A program made the position numbers and the translations under genes. Below are positions 33,712-41,342 of a stretch of DNA of 41,342 bases, in pieces (positions within the stretch are counted from its first letter, which is position 1; the number at the start of each line of letters is the position of its first letter). The notes under the pieces are model-generated. The model had not been told where the DNA came from. It worked only from the letters and a program-made list of their open reading frames with translations, and made no database searches. Source of the DNA: Rhodospirillales bacterium (lineage in GTDB: Bacteria > Pseudomonadota > Gammaproteobacteria > Nevskiales > Nevskiaceae); assembly GCA_903970615.1 (NCBI GenBank), contig CAJCJH010000042.1, positions 1-41,342 of the forward strand, given 5' to 3'.

Positions 33712-34725
33712 ATGAAAATTAGCTGGCTTCGATGTGCTGCCGCGTTCGCCTTCGCCGCGATGTCGATGGCGGCGGCCCGCGCGGATGCCGCTGAACTGCT
33801 CAACGCCTCCTATGACGTCGCCCGCGCGGTCTACCAGGATCTGAATCTGGCGTTCATCGCCGACTGGAAACAGAAAACCGGCGAGAGCCTAACGATCGAT
33901 CAATCGCACGGCGGTTCCAGCAAGCAGGCGCGTGCGGTGATTGATGGCCTCGAAGCGGATGTGGTGTCGATGAACAATCCGCTGGATATCGATGCGATCG
34001 CCAAGGCCGGTTTGCTGCCGCTCGATTGGCAAGCGCGGCTGCCGAATCACAGCAGCCCGTCGTGGTCGCCGATCCTGTTCATCGTGCGCAAAGGCAATCC
34101 GAAAAATATCCGGGATTGGGACGACCTCATCAAGCCCGGCGTGCAGATCATCATTCCGAACCCGAAGACTTCCGGCAACGGCCGCTACAGCTATCTCGCG
34201 GCCTGGCAATACGCGCGCAGCAAACCCGGCGGCAGCGACGATACCGCCATTGTCTTCGAGCAGAAACTCTTTGCCAACGTGCCGGTGCTGGATACCGGTG
34301 GACGCGGCGCCACCACTACTTTCGCACAGCGCGAACTCGGCGATGTGCTGCTCACTTTCGAGAACGAGGTCAGCCTGATCCGCGGGGAATTCGGCGCGGA
34401 CAAATTCCGGGTGGTGATCCCTTCGCTGACCGTGCGTGCCGACAATCCGATTGCGCTGGTCGATAAGGTGGCCGCGAAGAAGAACACGACGAAAGCTGCG
34501 CAGGCTTATCTGCAATTCCATTACACGCGGGCTGCGCAGGAAATCTTTGCGAAGAATGGCCTGCGGCCGATAGATGCCGCGGTGCTGAAGGCACATGCCG
34601 CGGAATTTCCGGCAGTGAATGTGTTCGATGTCGATCAGGCCTTCGGCGGCTGGCCGAAAGCGCAGGCGGATCACTTTGCCGATGGCGCCAGCTTCGACAA
34701 GATCATCGCCGCCGCGCATCGCTGA
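33712..34725 (+). CDS. Second sulfate-binding-protein paralogue, altered ligand site
   Basis: This 337-residue periplasmic protein is a clear paralogue of the gene before it. It has a signal peptide (CAAAFAFAAMSMAAARADA), then [70 protein letters not shown] and VLLTFENEVSL. Compared with true Sbp, the Trp whose indole NH binds sulfate is Phe (residue 216), the Ala of GAR is Gly, and SGG is SGN. Asp and Ser contacts are kept. It should still bind a tetrahedral oxyanion, but with changed affinity or specificity. It probably feeds the CysTWA genes 47 bases downstream. Confidence 0.9.
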   Translation: MKISWLRCAAAFAFAAMSMAAARADAAELLNASYDVARAVYQDLNLAFIADWKQKTGESLTIDQSHGGSSKQARAVIDGLEADVVSMNNPLDIDAIAKAGLLPLDWQARLPNHSSPSWSPILFIVRKGNPKNIRDWDDLIKPGVQIIIPNPKTSGNGRYSYLAAWQYARSKPGGSDDTAIVFEQKLFANVPVLDTGGRGATTTFAQRELGDVLLTFENEVSLIRGEFGADKFRVVIPSLTVRADNPIALVDKVAAKKNTTKAAQAYLQFHYTRAAQEIFAKNGLRPIDAAVLKAHAAEFPAVNVFDVDQAFGGWPKAQADHFADGASFDKIIAAAHR

Positions 34726-34772
34726 GCTTGTCCGTTCAAACTCGTTAATCAGACTCGTTTAATCTCCGCCGC

Positions 34773-35633
34773 ATGAGCACCGCCACAGTCGCCATCAACG
34801 CCGCAGCACGCGCACCAAAGCGCGCCATTCCCGGCTTCGGCACTACGCTTGGCTTCAGCATTTTCTATCTCAGCCTGATCGTGCTGATCCCACTGGCGGG
34901 CGTATTCTTCCGCGCATCCGGTTTGGGGCTGGATGGCCTGTGGCACGTCCTGAGCAGCCCGCGCGTGCTGCATGCACTCTCTTTGAGTTTCGTCGCCGCC
35001 TTCATTGCCGCCGCTATCAATGCCGTGTTCGGCGGGATCGTCGCCTGGGTTTTCGTGCGCTACGAATTCCCCGGCAAGCGCCTGCTGGATGCGGTGATCG
35101 ATCTGCCGTTCGCGCTGCCCACCGCCGTCGCCGGCATCGCACTCACCGCGCTGTATTCACCGAATGGCTGGATCGGTGAACTGCTGACCCCGCTCGGCAT
35201 CAAGGTCGCTTACACGCGGCTGGGCATCGTCGTCGCGCTCACCTTCATCGGCCTGCCCTTCATCGTCCGCACGGTGGAACCGGTGCTGCGCGAAGTGGAA
35301 AAAGATCTCGAAGAAGCCGCCGCCACGCTCGGTGCCGCACGCTGGCACACCGTCTCGCGCGTGATCCTGCCGGCGGTGATGCCGGCGCTGGTCACCGGCT
35401 TCGCGCTGGCGTTCGCACGCGGAGTCGGCGAATACGGCTCGGTGATCTTCATCGCCGGCAACTTCCCCAACCTCACCGAAATCGCACCGCTGCTCATCAC
35501 CATCAAGCTGGACGAATTCGATTATCAAGGCGCCACTGCCATCGCCGCCGCGATGCTGATGATCTCGTTCGGGCTGCTACTCGTCATCAATCTGCTGCAA
35601 GCCTGGGCCCGCAAGCGCGGAGGCACGCAGTGA
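34773..35633 (+). CDS. cysT: Sulfate ABC transporter permease CysT (CysU)
   Basis: This is an inner-membrane permease subunit of the sulfate/thiosulfate importer, 286 residues, with six hydrophobic segments (for example [58 protein letters not shown]). The EAA cytoplasmic loop [20 protein letters not shown] that contacts the ATPase is present, as is the family pattern [21 protein letters not shown]. The ATG at 34773 follows the second binding protein by 47 bases. It precedes cysW. Confidence 0.96.
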   Translation: MSTATVAINAAARAPKRAIPGFGTTLGFSIFYLSLIVLIPLAGVFFRASGLGLDGLWHVLSSPRVLHALSLSFVAAFIAAAINAVFGGIVAWVFVRYEFPGKRLLDAVIDLPFALPTAVAGIALTALYSPNGWIGELLTPLGIKVAYTRLGIVVALTFIGLPFIVRTVEPVLREVEKDLEEAAATLGAARWHTVSRVILPAVMPALVTGFALAFARGVGEYGSVIFIAGNFPNLTEIAPLLITIKLDEFDYQGATAIAAAMLMISFGLLLVINLLQAWARKRGGTQ

Positions 35634-35676
35634 GCTATTTCCCGCAATCGCTGCCCGCAACGCTGGCGTCCCTGCC

Positions 35677-36639
35677 GTGACCGATCACTCCGTCGATACC
35701 CCTGCCCGGCCATCCTTGGGCGGTCGTTCGCCGTCGCAGGGAATGACATTGAGTCATTCCCAAAGCGCGCAGACGCTCCCTTTCGAGCCGCTGATGCAGC
35801 GCAATGCTGCGATCACCGAAGCCCGCTGGGTGCGAGCCACGCTGACCGCGATTGCGATCCTGTTCCTCGCTGGCTTTCTGCTGCTGCCGCTGCTGTCGGT
35901 GTTCGTCACCGCGCTGAGCAAAGGTATCGGCGCGTACTTTGCCAGCTTCGGCAGCGCCGAAACGCAAGCCGCCATCAAGCTGACATTGCTCGCCGCCGGC
36001 ATCGCCGTGCCGGCCAATCTCGTGTTTGGATTGAGCGCGGCTTGGGCGATCACCAAGTTCGAGTTCCGCGGCAAGCAGTTCCTGATGACGCTGATCGATC
36101 TGCCGTTCTCGGTCTCGCCCGTCGTCGCCGGCTTGATCTACATCCTCGTGTTCGGCGCGCAGGGCTGGGCCGGGCCGTGGTTTTCGGCGCACGACATCAA
36201 GGTGGTGTTCGCGGTGCCAGGCATCGTGCTGGCAACGATCTTCGTCACCTTCCCGTTCATCGCGCGCGAACTGATTCCGCTGATGCAGGAACTCGGCACC
36301 GATGACGAACAGGCGGCCTTGAGCCTCGGCGCCAGCGGCTGGCAGACCTTCTGGCACGTCACCTTGCCCAACATCAAATGGGGACTTCTCTACGGCGTGC
36401 TGCTGTGCAATGCGCGCGCGATGGGCGAATTCGGCGCGGTCAGCGTGGTCTCGGGGCACATCCGCGGACTCACCAACACGATGCCGCTGCACATCGAAAT
36501 TCTTTATAACGATTACCAGTTCGTACCCGCCTTCGCGGTGGCCTCGCTGCTCGCATTGCTCGCCTTGATTACGCTCGCGGCCAAGAGCCTGCTCGAATGG
36601 CGCTTTGCCGATCAGCTGGCCGCGACGCGGCGGCATTGA
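35677..36639 (+). CDS. cysW: Sulfate ABC transporter permease CysW
   Basis: This is the second permease of the sulfate importer. The conserved part begins near [17 protein letters not shown] and includes [20 protein letters not shown], the EAA loop [20 protein letters not shown] and [19 protein letters not shown]. The start is uncertain. The longest frame begins at a GTG at 35677 and gives 320 residues, but ATGs at 35743 and 35794 are in frame. The last gives 281 residues, the usual CysW length, and would leave a hairpin repeat (35739-35761) outside the gene. None has a strong ribosome binding site. The N-terminal 39 residues are Ser/Pro/Gly-rich and look unlike CysW. Confidence 0.93.
   Translation: MTDHSVDTPARPSLGGRSPSQGMTLSHSQSAQTLPFEPLMQRNAAITEARWVRATLTAIAILFLAGFLLLPLLSVFVTALSKGIGAYFASFGSAETQAAIKLTLLAAGIAVPANLVFGLSAAWAITKFEFRGKQFLMTLIDLPFSVSPVVAGLIYILVFGAQGWAGPWFSAHDIKVVFAVPGIVLATIFVTFPFIARELIPLMQELGTDDEQAALSLGASGWQTFWHVTLPNIKWGLLYGVLLCNARAMGEFGAVSVVSGHIRGLTNTMPLHIEILYNDYQFVPAFAVASLLALLALITLAAKSLLEWRFADQLAATRRH
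35739..35761. repeat. REP-like perfect inverted repeat at the cysW start
   Basis: GGGAATGAC (35739-35747) and GTCATTCCC (35753-35761) are perfect 9-bp arms around ATTGA. GTCATTCCC-type hairpins are common dispersed intergenic repeats in gammaproteobacteria, including Xanthomonadales. The upstream bases (GGCCATCCTTGGGCGGTCG) also have a repeat-like look. If it is a dispersed repeat, the true cysW start lies downstream of it. Confidence 0.45.
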
Positions 36640-36721
36640 TATCGGCAGCCCTGCGCAATCAAACACTCAAACTCCTTCAGCGCGGTCGATAAAATCCCGG
36701 CCGCATTCATCGGATCAAGCC

Positions 36722-37873
36722 ATGAACATCACCATCCGCGACGTCCACAAACACTACGGCAGCTTCCACGCGCTGCGCGGTATCGATCTCGATATCGCCT
36801 CGGGTGAACTGCTCGCGCTACTCGGCCCTTCCGGTTCCGGCAAAACCACTCTGCTGCGCGCCATCGCCGGCCTCGAACCGCTGGCGCAAGGCCGCATCCT
36901 GTTCGGCGAGACCGACGCCACCGCGCTCAGCGTGCAGCAGCGCAAGGTCGGTTTCGTGTTCCAGCAATACGCGCTGTTCAAGCACATGACGGTGGCCGAC
37001 AACATCGCCTTCGGCCTCAACGTGCGCCCGCGCAAGCTGCGGCCCAACAATGCCGCGATCAAGCAGCGCGTGGACGAACTGCTTGATCTGGTGCAGCTCA
37101 GCGGCCTCGACCAGCGCTATCCCGCACAGCTTTCCGGCGGCCAGAAGCAGCGCGTTGCGCTCGCCCGTGCGCTGGCGATCGAACCGCGCGTGCTGTTACT
37201 CGACGAACCCTTCGGCGCGCTCGACGCCAAGGTGCGCAAGGATCTGCGCCGCTGGCTGCGCAAGCTGCATCGGGAAACCGGCTACACCACCATCTTCGTC
37301 ACCCACGATCAGGAAGAAGCGCTGGAACTGGCGGATCGCGTCGTCGTCATGAATCGCGGCCAGATCGAGCAGGTCGGCACCACCGACGAGGTTTACGATT
37401 TCCCGAAGACACCATTCGTGTTCGACTTCCTCGGCACGCCCAACATCCTGCCCGGCAGCATCCGCGATGGCGGCATCTATCTCGAAGGCGGCAGCCAGGC
37501 GATCGACCGCAGCGAGCGGCCCGATGGTCTGGTCCATCTCTACGCCCGCCCCGGTGATTTCCGCGTGGTCGAAGCCGATGTACCCGGCCTCGACGCGCAA
37601 GTGGTGGAACTGCAGCGCACCGGCCAGCGGGTGCGCATGAGCCTGCGCATTGCCGGCGGCGAACTGCTGGAGATTGAACTGCCGCATCCGGATTCAGACA
37701 ACAAGCGCTGGACCGCAGCAGACAGCATCCGCGTACGGCCGATCAACTTCAGCGTGTTCGCTCGCAGCGCCGCGCCACGCGACGCCGGCCCCGAACCGCT
37801 GGCCGACGAAAACATTCCTGGCAGCGGCACCTCGCACACCGTGGCCGAACATCGGGTGCGCGGCCGCAACTGA
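36722..37873 (+). CDS. cysA: Sulfate/thiosulfate ABC transporter ATPase CysA
   Basis: CysA powers sulfate import through CysT and CysW. The 383-residue product has Walker [21 protein letters not shown], a Q-loop in [14 protein letters not shown], the signature [16 protein letters not shown], Walker [36 protein letters not shown] and a C-terminal TOBE-like domain (about residues 240-350). The ATG at 36722 gives the standard [15 protein letters not shown] start; an earlier in-frame start overlaps cysW and adds unrelated residues. The last 25 residues are variable. Confidence 0.97.
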   Translation: MNITIRDVHKHYGSFHALRGIDLDIASGELLALLGPSGSGKTTLLRAIAGLEPLAQGRILFGETDATALSVQQRKVGFVFQQYALFKHMTVADNIAFGLNVRPRKLRPNNAAIKQRVDELLDLVQLSGLDQRYPAQLSGGQKQRVALARALAIEPRVLLLDEPFGALDAKVRKDLRRWLRKLHRETGYTTIFVTHDQEEALELADRVVVMNRGQIEQVGTTDEVYDFPKTPFVFDFLGTPNILPGSIRDGGIYLEGGSQAIDRSERPDGLVHLYARPGDFRVVEADVPGLDAQVVELQRTGQRVRMSLRIAGGELLEIELPHPDSDNKRWTAADSIRVRPINFSVFARSAAPRDAGPEPLADENIPGSGTSHTVAEHRVRGRN

Positions 37874-38115
37874 GTGTGGCGAGCTTGGCGATGATCTTGC
37901 GAGACTAGAGTCGAAGCTTGTCAGCGCGGCTGAACCCTTGGTAATTGAAGGTCCGTATCAATTGGCCTTGGTCATTGGGCCGTGTCCGCATTTCACGAAA
38001 GCCGCACCGCGCTGCCGAATATTCCGCCTGCACCGCATCTTTGCTACGCTTCCCGTAATTGTTGTTAGAGGCAAGCAGCGCTGTGGATCAACAGTCAACG
38101 GCTCAAGAGGATTCC

Positions 38116-38481
38116 ATGAAAACCACACCCATCGTTGCAGCACTCGCATGCTGTGTCGCCACCACGGCGTTTGCAGAAGGCGCCCACGGCAAGATCAAGA
38201 TCTGCCGCGCCGCACTGCCGGGCGCCTCCACCGCCGCGGTTTACGTGCCGGCAGATGGCACCTACAGCGCCGCCTGCGATAGCGAACAGGAATGCCGCAA
38301 GTTCATCGTCGGCGTCACCGCCGGCGCCATGCTGCCCGCCGGCGTCGGCACCTGCGCCACGCTCAGCGCCGTGATCCTGCAGGACGATGGCCAGCCGATC
38401 ACCGTCGGCCAGTCGCTGGTCGCCAACTGGGCCACCGGCAGCCTGGTGTCGCACACCAAGGTTATCGAAGCCTTCAAGTAG
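38116..38481 (+). CDS. Secreted small protein with four cysteines, unrecognised
   Basis: This 121-residue protein has a signal peptide (PIVAALACCVATTAFA, cleavage likely after Ala20). The mature part, about 100 residues, has four cysteines (C30, C54, C60, C80), which could make two disulfides in the periplasm. It is rich in Ala, Gly, Thr and Val and looks like a beta-sandwich, but I recognise no family. AGAGG five bases before the ATG supports this start; an earlier frame start at 38059 adds unlikely residues. It follows cysA by 242 bases with no gene in between, so it is probably a separate transcript. Confidence 0.65.
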   Translation: MKTTPIVAALACCVATTAFAEGAHGKIKICRAALPGASTAAVYVPADGTYSAACDSEQECRKFIVGVTAGAMLPAGVGTCATLSAVILQDDGQPITVGQSLVANWATGSLVSHTKVIEAFK

Positions 38482-38610
38482 CGCCCTCGCCGGGGCCGGA
38501 AATCCCTGCATCGTGTGCTGAGGCTTCGTCTCTCGGCGCAGATTTAGGCGGCAGCGTGAACCGCTACGCTTTGCCCACGCGGCATCCCATGAGCGTGTCG
38601 CGTCGTCGGA

Positions 38611-39189
38611 CTACCCGCTCTTCAAAGGTCCGGCCAGCCGGTAAGTGTTAAGGATGACACCGGACGTCATGGCCTGCGTGCCGATAAGTTCGAATGAACA
38701 GGCCGGAGTTCCCTCCGTAAAGAAGCGCTTGCCCGTGCCGAGCAGGACTGGATAGAAGATCAGCACGACTTCCTCCGCAAGCCCGTGTTCGAGCAGTATC
38801 GAGGTCAGCGTGGAACTACCCCAGACGATCAGGTCCGGACCGTCCTGCGACCTGATGCGGCGAACGTCCGCAACGAAGTCCGGCCCGATCCCCTCGAACG
38901 GTCCCCACGCCAGACTCTCCGGCCGATGGGTCACGACATATCTTGTGCCTGCATCGAGGTAGTCCACCATCGGGCTGCTCGGCGCTTGGGGCCAGAACCC
39001 CGATCAAGCCTCGTAAGTGCGCCGGCCCAGCAGCAGATCGAATGTCCCGCCATGTGCGGCAAGAACCGCATCCCGGCCAGCGGGCGTTCGATAGGGCACG
39101 GTCCAGTCGCTGTAAGGGAAATTGTCCTCGCCGGAAGACTGGATCACGCCGTCGAGCGAGATGTGTTGCATGATTCTGAGTTTTCGCAT
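38611..39189 (-). pseudogene. Dihydrofolate-reductase-family (RibD C-terminal) gene with in-frame TGA
   Basis: The minus strand encodes RKLRIMQHISLDGVIQSSGE and FDLLLGRRTYEA, then TGA (39004-39006), then SGFWPQAPSSPMVDYLDAGT in the same frame on to IVWGSSTLTSILLEHGL and VVLIFYPVLLGTGKRFF. The frame is otherwise uninterrupted. Family members of this YyaP/RibD-C type read G-R-R-T-Y-D-x-W-x-x-F-W-P here, so the TGA stands where a conserved Trp (TGG) is expected. A single-base change has therefore broken, or recoded, an otherwise intact gene of about 190 codons. Normal genes in this window end with TGA, so TGA is a stop here. The enzymes use NADPH; the true substrate is unknown. Confidence 0.85.
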
Positions 39190-39320
39190 TGGCATCCCAG
39201 TTGCCTTCGAGTAGGCGTTTCCGAGCGTGTATCGATAGCGTCGGCAAAAAAGCCCGCCACCGGCCCCGGCACACGACCTCTCCAGCCGTTAGGTTAAAGC
39301 GTCAGTGATCACGAAAGCGC

Positions 39321-40781
39321 TTACTTCGGGCCGGGAGAATCGATATTCACCCGCACGGCGGCGGGTGCAGATTCGGCCGGCGGCAGGTAGTACGCCGCCA
39401 GTGCGCGGTAGATCGGGATCTGGCACACCAGGCGGGAAACCCCGAGTGCGATGAACGTGGTGGCCAGCATGGGCAGGATCAGGGCGTGGTCGTCCACCAT
39501 TTCCATCACGATCACCGCGCCGGTGAGTGGCGATTGGGTGACGCCGCTGAAGTAGCCGGCCATGCCGAGCACCACCATCGTCTGCAGGGGCGCCTGCGGC
39601 AGCAAGGGCGCAAGATCGGCGCCGAGGCCGCCGCCGGTGGCCAGAGAGGGCGAGAAAATTCCGCCCGGAACGCCGGTGAGATACGAGGCCAGCGTGGCCA
39701 GCCATTTGAACAGCGGGAAGCCGATGCCGGGCGACGTGGCCGCGGTCAAGAGTCCGCGGGCCTGTTCGTAGCCGGTGCCGTAGGTGCTGCCGTGGGAGAT
39801 CACACCCAGCAGCGCCACCACGCAGCCAAGCACAAACGCCAAGGCCACCGGCCGCTTGCCGGCGAGCGGTGTCAGCCTGGCTTTCGCTGCCAGCAGCGCC
39901 CGGCTGAACAAGCCGCCGCTTATGCCGCCGACGATGCCGCACAAAGGCACCGAAAGCCACGACAGCGCGGTTGGCAGATGGGCATCCGCCACGCCGAAAT
40001 AGGTATAGTCGCCGAGCAAGCCGGTGGCGACCACGCCCGCCACGATCACCGCCGTCAACAAGGTGCCGGTGGTGCGCTCCTCGAACGAGCGCGCCATTTC
40101 CTCGATGGCGAAGACGATGCCCGCAATCGGCGTATTGAACGCCGCCGCCAGCCCGGCCGCAGCCCCCGCCAGCACCAGACTGCGCCGCACATAGTCATGC
40201 GGAAAACGCTTAATGCGGCCGAGCGCATCCATGATCGAAGCGCCCACATGCACAGTAGGACCTTCGCGCCCGATCGAAGCGCCGCTGAGCAAAGCCAGCA
40301 CGGTGAGCGCGATCTTGCTTAAGGCGATACGCAGCGATAGCAGCTTGGCGCGATTGCGTTCATCGGGCGCATCTAGTGCCGCAATCGCCTGAGGAATGCC
40401 GCTGCCCTCGCTGCCCGGCGCAAAGCGGCGCGTGATCCACACCACCAACGCAAGGCCAAAGGGTGTGACGATCGCGGCGGCATACGGCCAGCGTGCGATC
40501 AGCTGCGCATGGGCTTCTATCGCCCAGCTGCACGCCTGCGCAAAGCCCACCGCCACCAGCCCCACCGTAATGGCCCCGCACCAGAAGATTGCGCGCGTGC
40601 GCCAGTGACGTAATTGCGCCAGACGACGGGCGGAGATGCGGCTTGATGTAGTCACTGCTTGGGGCTGGGTAAACGTGAAGAATGAATGATCGCAAATTAC
40701 GCGTTGAGCGTCTGCGACGGCGTTCTTTTCTTTGTACGAATTTGACGTGGGCTGCTTGAGAGATTTGTGGATGCGAGGCAA
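39321..40781 (-). CDS. ClC-type chloride channel / Cl-/H+ antiporter
   Basis: This 486-residue protein has about ten membrane segments and the three chloride-filter motifs: GSEGSGIPQ (residues 123-131), SGASIGREGPTVHVG with the gating Glu at E173, and VPGGIFSPSLATGGGLG. PIAGIVFAIEEMA carries E228 at the position of the internal proton-transfer Glu of E. coli ClcA, and a Tyr occurs in QIPIYRAL. Both glutamates being present favours an antiporter over a channel. The first about 45 residues are hydrophilic and could be an over-extended start; a GTG-started form near AVTTSS is possible. It may help in acid resistance, as ClcA does, but that is inferred from the family. Confidence 0.94.
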   Translation of the reverse strand: MPRIHKSLKQPTSNSYKEKNAVADAQRVICDHSFFTFTQPQAVTTSSRISARRLAQLRHWRTRAIFWCGAITVGLVAVGFAQACSWAIEAHAQLIARWPYAAAIVTPFGLALVVWITRRFAPGSEGSGIPQAIAALDAPDERNRAKLLSLRIALSKIALTVLALLSGASIGREGPTVHVGASIMDALGRIKRFPHDYVRRSLVLAGAAAGLAAAFNTPIAGIVFAIEEMARSFEERTTGTLLTAVIVAGVVATGLLGDYTYFGVADAHLPTALSWLSVPLCGIVGGISGGLFSRALLAAKARLTPLAGKRPVALAFVLGCVVALLGVISHGSTYGTGYEQARGLLTAATSPGIGFPLFKWLATLASYLTGVPGGIFSPSLATGGGLGADLAPLLPQAPLQTMVVLGMAGYFSGVTQSPLTGAVIVMEMVDDHALILPMLATTFIALGVSRLVCQIPIYRALAAYYLPPAESAPAAVRVNIDSPGPK

Positions 40782-40812
40782 GACACCTCTGCGTTTGCCG
40801 AAAGCCTAATTC

Positions 40813-40858
40813 CGCCCCGGTAGGGCGTCTTACCTTCGGTTGTGCAAAGAAGAGTAAG
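40813..40858. repeat. Double-hairpin element resembling a dispersed intergenic repeat
   Basis: CGCCC-CGGTA-GGGCG (40813-40827) is followed by CTTAC-C-TTC ... GAA-GA-GTAAG (40829-40858) with loop GGTTGTGCAAA. The second hairpin matches, with changes, the T-TACTTTTCTTTG / CAAAGAAAAGTAA dyad seen repeatedly between genes in xanthomonads and other proteobacteria. That recollection is from general knowledge, and this copy looks decayed. Confidence 0.35.
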
Positions 40859-40963
40859 CAAAGAAAACTCACTCTCAGGATTGCGCCAGCTGCGCGGCTG
40901 CAACTGCGTCTCCCGAGTAGCCGGGGGCGTGCATCGAGCTTCGCACCTACCGAGGCATCCGTT

Positions 40964-40990
40964 GTGTGCCCCGGGCACACTTAATTTTCT
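40964..40990. terminator. Hairpin followed by T-rich run
   Basis: GTGTGCC (40964-40970) pairs with GGCACAC (40974-40980) around CCG, then TTAATTTTCT follows on the plus strand. It has a terminator shape for plus-strand transcription, though no plus-strand gene precedes it. It also lies just downstream of the minus-strand DUF1801 remnant. Confidence 0.3.
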
Positions 40991-41004
40991 GGTGACATCT
41001 GCAG

Positions 41005-41342
41005 CTATCGCCTTGCCTTCGTTTTTACAGTCGATGTATTGAGCGCGACGGCAACGCCGATGAGTACCTTGAACGCGCCAGCGTCGATTTCTTCGCCCTC
41101 CTGGATGTCTATCGCGCGCCTCGTGCTGCCTTCTAGGCTGGCGTTGAAGAGCTTCGCCGGGTCGGCAACGCGCTCCCTTTGGCGAAGGTCAATTTCACGG
41201 TCGTGTTGTAAGACTCACCCGTGCAGACAATGCCGCCGTGCAACCATACCGGCACCCCCAATGGATTGCTGGGTTTGATCCATTTGCATTCTTCGACGAT
41301 GTCCGGGTCCGCTTCTTTGATGAGCTCGCGCGTGCGGCTCAA
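41005..41342 (-). pseudogene. DUF1801 family gene, frameshifted and partial
   Basis: The minus strand from the window edge encodes RELIKEADPDIVEECKW, GVPVWLHGGIVCTGESYN and VKLTFAKGSALP, a clear DUF1801 (YdhG/CyaY-like fold) protein. Near 41163 the frame is lost (it then runs to a stop at 41133). Restoring one base gives DPAKLFNASLEGSTRRAID, IQEGEEIDAGAFKVLI and a stop at 41005, the normal family ending. The break is therefore a one-base deletion, unless it is a sequencing error. The N-terminus lies beyond the window. Function of the family is unknown. Confidence 0.8.

Noticed and set aside
32589-33803. 404-codon minus-strand open frame over the sulfate-binding gene
   Set aside because: It is antisense to Sbp with no motif; the similar frames at 33889-34719 and 35635-36666 are shadows for the same reason.
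38611-39189. TGA read as tryptophan (alternative genetic code)
   Set aside because: Many genes here end in TGA, for example kpsM and cysA, so TGA is a normal stop.
39196-39320. Integron attC site next to the broken DHFR-family gene
   Set aside because: A single ACCTAAC (RYYYAAC) match exists but no partner core site or imperfect palindrome was found, and such 7-mers are frequent by chance.
1-41342. CRISPR array, tRNA, rRNA, insertion sequence or phage genes
   Set aside because: No regularly spaced repeats, cloverleaf patterns, transposase motifs or phage structural genes were seen; the accessory block looks like an ordinary capsule locus without flanking mobility genes.

Overview
The window looks like a chromosomal segment from a Gram-negative proteobacterium of moderately high GC content. 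Outer-membrane lipoproteins, a capsule exporter that spans the envelope and an outer-membrane efflux factor show the Gram-negative envelope. The sdhC-sdhD-sdhA-(DUF2939)-sdhB order with a divergent ygfZ, and dispersed hairpin repeats of a familiar type, suggest Xanthomonadales (Rhodanobacteraceae-like). This assignment is an inference: there is no rRNA or other taxonomic marker here. I saw no tRNA, rRNA, CRISPR array, transposase or integrase.

Region 1 (1-3400) holds a minus-strand ABC-2 exporter (ATPase plus a permease cut by the window edge) and a chromate transporter, chrA. Region 2 (3768-21219) is the main accessory block, a capsule (group 2 / ABC-dependent) locus. It has kpsS, a half-length kpsC, a GT4 glycosyltransferase, a CtrA/KpsD-type outer-membrane lipoprotein, kpsE, kpsM, kpsT and a GT2. 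A GT8-like gene on the opposite strand follows. After it come a TylF-like methyltransferase, a GlfT2-like galactofuranosyltransferase, UDP-galactopyranose mutase (glf), a 757-residue DUF4214-WcbI-GSCFA fusion, and a convergent membrane sulfatase-fold enzyme likely to be a phosphoglycerol-type transferase. Together these predict a galactofuranose-containing polymer, possibly methylated, acylated and glycerol-phosphate decorated, built on a Kdo-lipid terminus and exported by KpsMT-KpsE-CtrA. The structure is inferred, not shown.

Region 3 (21313-26761) has a DUF427 protein, an HU-family protein and a four-gene DevCA-type ABC efflux operon (permease, ATPase, membrane-fusion protein, outer-membrane factor) with overlapping or closely abutting genes. 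Region 4 (26900-32352) is a complete succinate dehydrogenase operon on the minus strand. It is led by a small SdhAF4-like (DUF1674) protein and carries a DUF2939 gene between sdhA and sdhB; ygfZ is divergent. Region 5 (32601-37873) is a sulfate ABC transporter with two tandem binding proteins, then cysT, cysW and cysA. The second binding protein has lost the tryptophan that hydrogen-bonds sulfate.

Region 6 (38116-41342) has an unrecognised secreted four-cysteine protein, a dihydrofolate-reductase-family gene broken by one in-frame TGA where tryptophan is expected, a ClC chloride/proton antiporter, and a frameshifted DUF1801 gene running off the window. The strongest leads for something new are the triple fusion protein with its internal GC step, the Galf branch of the capsule locus with a one-module KpsC, and the divergent sulfate-binding paralogue.
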